DNA of 7,444 nt from Gammaproteobacteria bacterium (lineage in GTDB: Bacteria > Pseudomonadota > Gammaproteobacteria > UWMA-0217), in the NCBI GenBank assembly GCA_027031685.1, contig JALVPS010000030.1, forward strand, positions 1-7,444. Reading direction: 5' to 3'. A program made the translations under genes and the position numbers. Shown here one piece after another: positions 5,393 to 7,444 of this stretch. Below the pieces are notes generated by a model. The model did not search any database. It was not told the DNA's origin and was given only the letters and a program-made list of their open reading frames with translations. Position 1 is the stretch's first letter. Each line of letters begins with the position of its first letter.

Positions 5393-5950
5393 ATGCCAAA
5401 AAACGGCCTTTTCCCGTCCGCTCCCGCGCCACGTCCCCGGGTCGGCATCAGCGCCTGTCTGCTGGGCGAGGCGGTGCGCTACGATGGCGGCCATCGCCAC
5501 CAGCCGGCGCTGGTGGCGCGGCTGCGCGCGGCGGTGGACCTGCAGGCCTGGTGTCCGGAGGCGGGGGCCGGGCTGGGCGTGCCGCGCCCGCCCGTGCAGC
5601 TGGTGGGCGACCCGCGCCGGCCGCGGGCGCTGGGCGTGGACGATCCGCGCCTGGACGTGACCGACGCGCTGCGCGACTGGCTGGCGCGTCACTTGGCGGC
5701 CATGGGGGCGCTGAGCGGCTTCGTGCTCAAGCGCAACTCGCCCAGCTGCGGGGTGCGCGACGTGCCGGTGTTCACCGCACCCGGCGGCCCCCGGCACGCC
5801 GGCGGCAGCGGGCTGCTGGTGCTGGCCCTGCTGGCGCGCTACCCCGCCCTGCCCCTGGCGGACGAGGCGGAGCTGGCCGATGCGACGACCCTGGACGACT
5901 TTCTGGAGCAGGTGCGCCGCTACCACGCGGCGCGACCGATCAACGTTTGA
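5393..5950 (+). CDS. DUF523 (TudS-like) protein
   Basis: The 185-aa product is a DUF523 protein. Signature motifs are RVGISACLLGEAVRYDGGH (16-34), WCPEAGAGLGVPRPP (53-67) and FVLKRNSPSCGV (110-121). Three cysteines (Cys22, Cys54, Cys119) fall at the family's conserved positions. In the characterised DUF523 member TudS, a 2-thiouracil desulfidase, conserved cysteines hold an iron-sulfur cluster that accepts sulfur from the substrate. A similar thiobase-desulfurising role is plausible here but is inference. The ATG at 5393 is closest to the family N-terminus; AGGA lies only 2 nt upstream, so the ATG at 5360 is a possible alternative. The 3' end overlaps the convergent exported-protein gene by 11 bp. 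Upstream DNA is unusually AT-rich; no clear promoter was identified. Confidence 0.9.
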   Translation: MPKNGLFPSAPAPRPRVGISACLLGEAVRYDGGHRHQPALVARLRAAVDLQAWCPEAGAGLGVPRPPVQLVGDPRRPRALGVDDPRLDVTDALRDWLARHLAAMGALSGFVLKRNSPSCGVRDVPVFTAPGGPRHAGGSGLLVLALLARYPALPLADEAELADATTLDDFLEQVRRYHAARPINV

Positions 5951-6728
5951 GGCGTTGGAAGGTGTAACGCTGGCCGTTGGCCAGGAAGGCCTCCAGCCGA
6001 TCACCTTCCAGGCGGTAGGTGTAGGTGACCGGTGTCTGCACGCCGGGCACGTGGGTGACCAGCCGGTTGCCCTGCACGGCCAGGGTGCCGGCCACGGTCT
6101 GGCCCCGCCCGTTGCTCCACAGGAACTGGTTGCCGACGACGGTGAGGATGTCCTGGTTGCTGCCCTGCCACACGCCGGCCAGGTCGGCCAGGGTGGCCTG
6201 GCCGGTGCCGCCGCCAGCGGCGGGAAGACCCATTGTATCCGTGTCGCCAGGCTGGGTGGGGAAGACCGAGGCGCTGCCGCCGGCAGTTGTCGGGGGGGGC
6301 GCGGGGGCGGCACCGCCGACGCGGTTCTGGAGGGCGTTCATGAGCGTGGCGAGGGTGTTCACGTCCACCGGCACGGTGCCCCGCGGCAGGACGCCCTGGG
6401 CGGCGCTGCCCGTCCAGCCGGTCATGGCCTGCTGGCCTGGCAGGGCGGACAGGCCGGGGACGCCAGCGGTCACGGGATTGAGGCCGCCGGTGAGGGGGGT
6501 GGCCCCCAGCCCCCACAGCCCGGTGAGCGGCCAGGGGGCGAAGGATCGGCCCCAGCCGGTCGCGCCGTAAGGGGCCGGATCCGGCACGCGAGTCACGTAG
6601 CCCAGCACTTCCATCATGTCCAGCATGACCTTGGCCATGGGCATGTTGCCGTTGTAGTGGTAGGTGGCGGCACCGGCGGGGGCCGCCAGCAGCAGCGCGG
6701 CGACCAGCGGGAGCAGGGTTTTCGACAT
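5940..6728 (-). CDS. exported protein of unknown function, lipocalin-like C-terminus
   Basis: I do not recognise this 262-aa protein as a named family. Residues 1-20 (MSKTLLPLVAALLLAAPAGA) form a clear Sec signal peptide, with cleavage expected near residue 20. A short segment NMPMAKVMLDMMEVLGYV (28-45) looks helical. Residues 46-178 are rich in Gly, Pro, Ala and Thr and probably flexible. The last 80 residues begin LADLAGVWQGS and run as alternating beta strands (ILTVVGNQFLWS, TVAGTLAVQGNRLVTHV, YTYRLEGDRLEAFL), recalling small lipocalin-like barrels that start with a G-x-W motif. There is no lipobox cysteine. The ATG at 6728 is chosen because it starts the signal peptide, although the ribosome binding site is weak. 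It is divergent from the metallo-beta-lactamase-fold gene across 175 bp, suggesting possible shared control. Confidence 0.78.
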   Translation of the reverse strand: MSKTLLPLVAALLLAAPAGAATYHYNGNMPMAKVMLDMMEVLGYVTRVPDPAPYGATGWGRSFAPWPLTGLWGLGATPLTGGLNPVTAGVPGLSALPGQQAMTGWTGSAAQGVLPRGTVPVDVNTLATLMNALQNRVGGAAPAPPPTTAGGSASVFPTQPGDTDTMGLPAAGGGTGQATLADLAGVWQGSNQDILTVVGNQFLWSNGRGQTVAGTLAVQGNRLVTHVPGVQTPVTYTYRLEGDRLEAFLANGQRYTFQRLKR

Positions 6729-6780
6729 GGATGGCGCTCGTCGTTGCGATACGGCGTGGCAGATAAGGATGCCGGCAAAG

Positions 6781-6799
6781 GTACCACAGCCGGTGGTAC
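6781..6799. promoter_or_regulatory. perfect inverted repeat, candidate operator
   Basis: GTACCAC (6781-6787) and GTGGTAC (6793-6799) form a perfect 7-bp inverted repeat with a 5-bp centre, inside the 175-bp divergent region between two exported-protein genes. It lies 52 bp upstream of the minus-strand ATG and 104 bp upstream of the plus-strand ATG. The size and spacing suit a dimeric regulator, though no regulator gene is adjacent. Confidence 0.4.
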
Positions 6800-6865
6800 T
6801 TGCGGACGGGCCCGGCAAGGGCCACCGGCGGCGGGGGAAATGGCGGCCTCGCGGCGGCGCGCGGC

Positions 6866-6871
6866 TATACT
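6866..6871 (+). promoter_or_regulatory. candidate -10 element of the MBL-fold gene
   Basis: TATACT matches the sigma-70 -10 consensus at five of six positions and lies 32 bp before the ATG at 6904, in otherwise very GC-rich DNA. No convincing -35 is seen 16-18 bp upstream, so an activator may be needed, or the match is chance. Confidence 0.4.
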
Positions 6872-6903
6872 TTTCCTGTCCTTCGCAACCCGGAATCCAA
6901 GCC

Positions 6904-7444
6904 ATGCCGCGCCTGCTCATCGCCTTCCTGCTGCTCCTGCCGCTGCCCGCCCCGTGGGCCGCCGAAGCGGCCTTCGACCGTGCCGAGGTGACACACCGCT
7001 TCGGCACCGATCCCCGTCGCCATTTCCTGCCCAAGACGGCCATCGACACCGACGAGGTGCCCAACCTGGTCATCCCCGCCGACCAGAAGCCCACCGATCC
7101 CCTGCCGGTGTACCGCATCGGCCCGGACACCTGGATGTTCTACGGCAACATCGCCGAGGTGGACGAGGTCAACCGCGGCAGCAACGGCAACGCCGGCTTC
7201 ATCATCACCGACGAGGGCGTGGTGGTCATCGACTCGCTCGGCTCGCCCCTGCTCGGCCAGCGCCTCATCGCCACCATCCGCCAGAAGACGGACAAGCCCA
7301 TCCGCTTCCTCATCGTCACCCACAACCACCCGGACCACGCCTACGGCGCCATCGCCTTCAAGCGCATCGGCGCCACCGTCATCGGCCACGCCGGCACGCG
7401 CCACTACATCGAGTCGGACCGCATCGAGCACTCGGTGGCCTACC
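6904..7444 (+). CDS. exported metallo-beta-lactamase-fold hydrolase (partial)
   Basis: The frame is open from the ATG at 6904 to the window edge: 180 codons, 3' end missing. Residues 1-20 (MPRLLIAFLLLLPLPAPWAA) are a Sec signal peptide, so the protein acts in the periplasm. The metallo-beta-lactamase core begins around residue 68 (YRIGPDTWMFYGN), followed by GFIITDEGVVVIDSLGS and the zinc-binding motif HNHPDH at 140-145 (His140, His142, Asp144, His145). The layout and exported state resemble the SoxH and quinoprotein-relay zinc metallohydrolases found with PQQ-dependent dehydrogenases. No such dehydrogenase is in view, so that subfamily call is tentative. GGAA lies 8 nt before the ATG. It is divergent from the unrecognised exported-protein gene. 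Confidence 0.9.
   Translation, partial: MPRLLIAFLLLLPLPAPWAAEAAFDRAEVTHRFGTDPRRHFLPKTAIDTDEVPNLVIPADQKPTDPLPVYRIGPDTWMFYGNIAEVDEVNRGSNGNAGFIITDEGVVVIDSLGSPLLGQRLIATIRQKTDKPIRFLIVTHNHPDHAYGAIAFKRIGATVIGHAGTRHYIESDRIEHSVAY

Noticed and set aside
5303..6313. 336-codon minus-strand frame across the DUF523 gene
   Set aside because: Most of it is a shadow of the DUF523 gene and the exported-protein gene. Only its last part, below 5392, is kept as a possible relic.
6865..7431. 188-codon minus-strand frame
   Set aside because: It is antisense to the metallo-beta-lactamase-fold gene, which has a signal peptide and the HNHPDH motif. The Val/Asp/Gly-rich composition marks a shadow.

Overview
The window is about 70% GC with strongly G/C-ending codons. 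Its gene set (SelO, SfsA, a DUF523 protein, an exported metallo-beta-lactamase-fold protein of the quinoprotein-relay kind) fits a high-GC proteobacterium, most likely a gammaproteobacterium. That placement is inference; no rRNA or other marker gene is present. No tRNA, CRISPR array or intact mobile element was seen.

Layout. 1-133: the end of an unrecognised plus-strand frame. 151-561 (+): a MerR-family regulator with a CueR/ZntR-like C-terminal Cys pair. It meets the 3' end of selO (568-2043, -), a protein AMPylase, with only 6 bp between. Upstream of selO on the same strand is a formylglycine-generating-enzyme-fold protein (2143-3030, -) that lacks both catalytic cysteines. A 209-bp divergent gap with an AT-rich dyad separates it from a 72-aa unrecognised ORF with a strong ribosome binding site (3240-3458, +). 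Next come a degenerate receiver-like protein (3585-3977, -) and, divergent from it, sfsA (4009-4758, +).

4759-5392 has no intact gene. Its first part is a mosaic of short dispersed hairpin repeats. Its second part drops to about 51% GC and holds minus-strand coding-like fragments with a GTGA stop/start overlap, which look like relics of acquired genes.

5393-5950 (+) encodes a DUF523 (TudS-like) protein with three conserved cysteines. Its 3' end overlaps by 11 bp the end of an unrecognised exported protein (5940-6728, -) with a lipocalin-like C-terminal domain. A divergent control region with a perfect 7-bp inverted repeat leads to a signal-peptide-bearing metallo-beta-lactamase-fold protein (6904 to the window end, +), which is cut by the window edge.

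No single operon or pathway joins these genes; most are single genes in convergent or divergent pairs. I found no convincing new multi-gene system. The points most worth checking are the repeat mosaic with its low-GC relic, the degenerate receiver, the FGE-fold protein without its cysteines, the two intergenic dyads, and the unrecognised exported protein.
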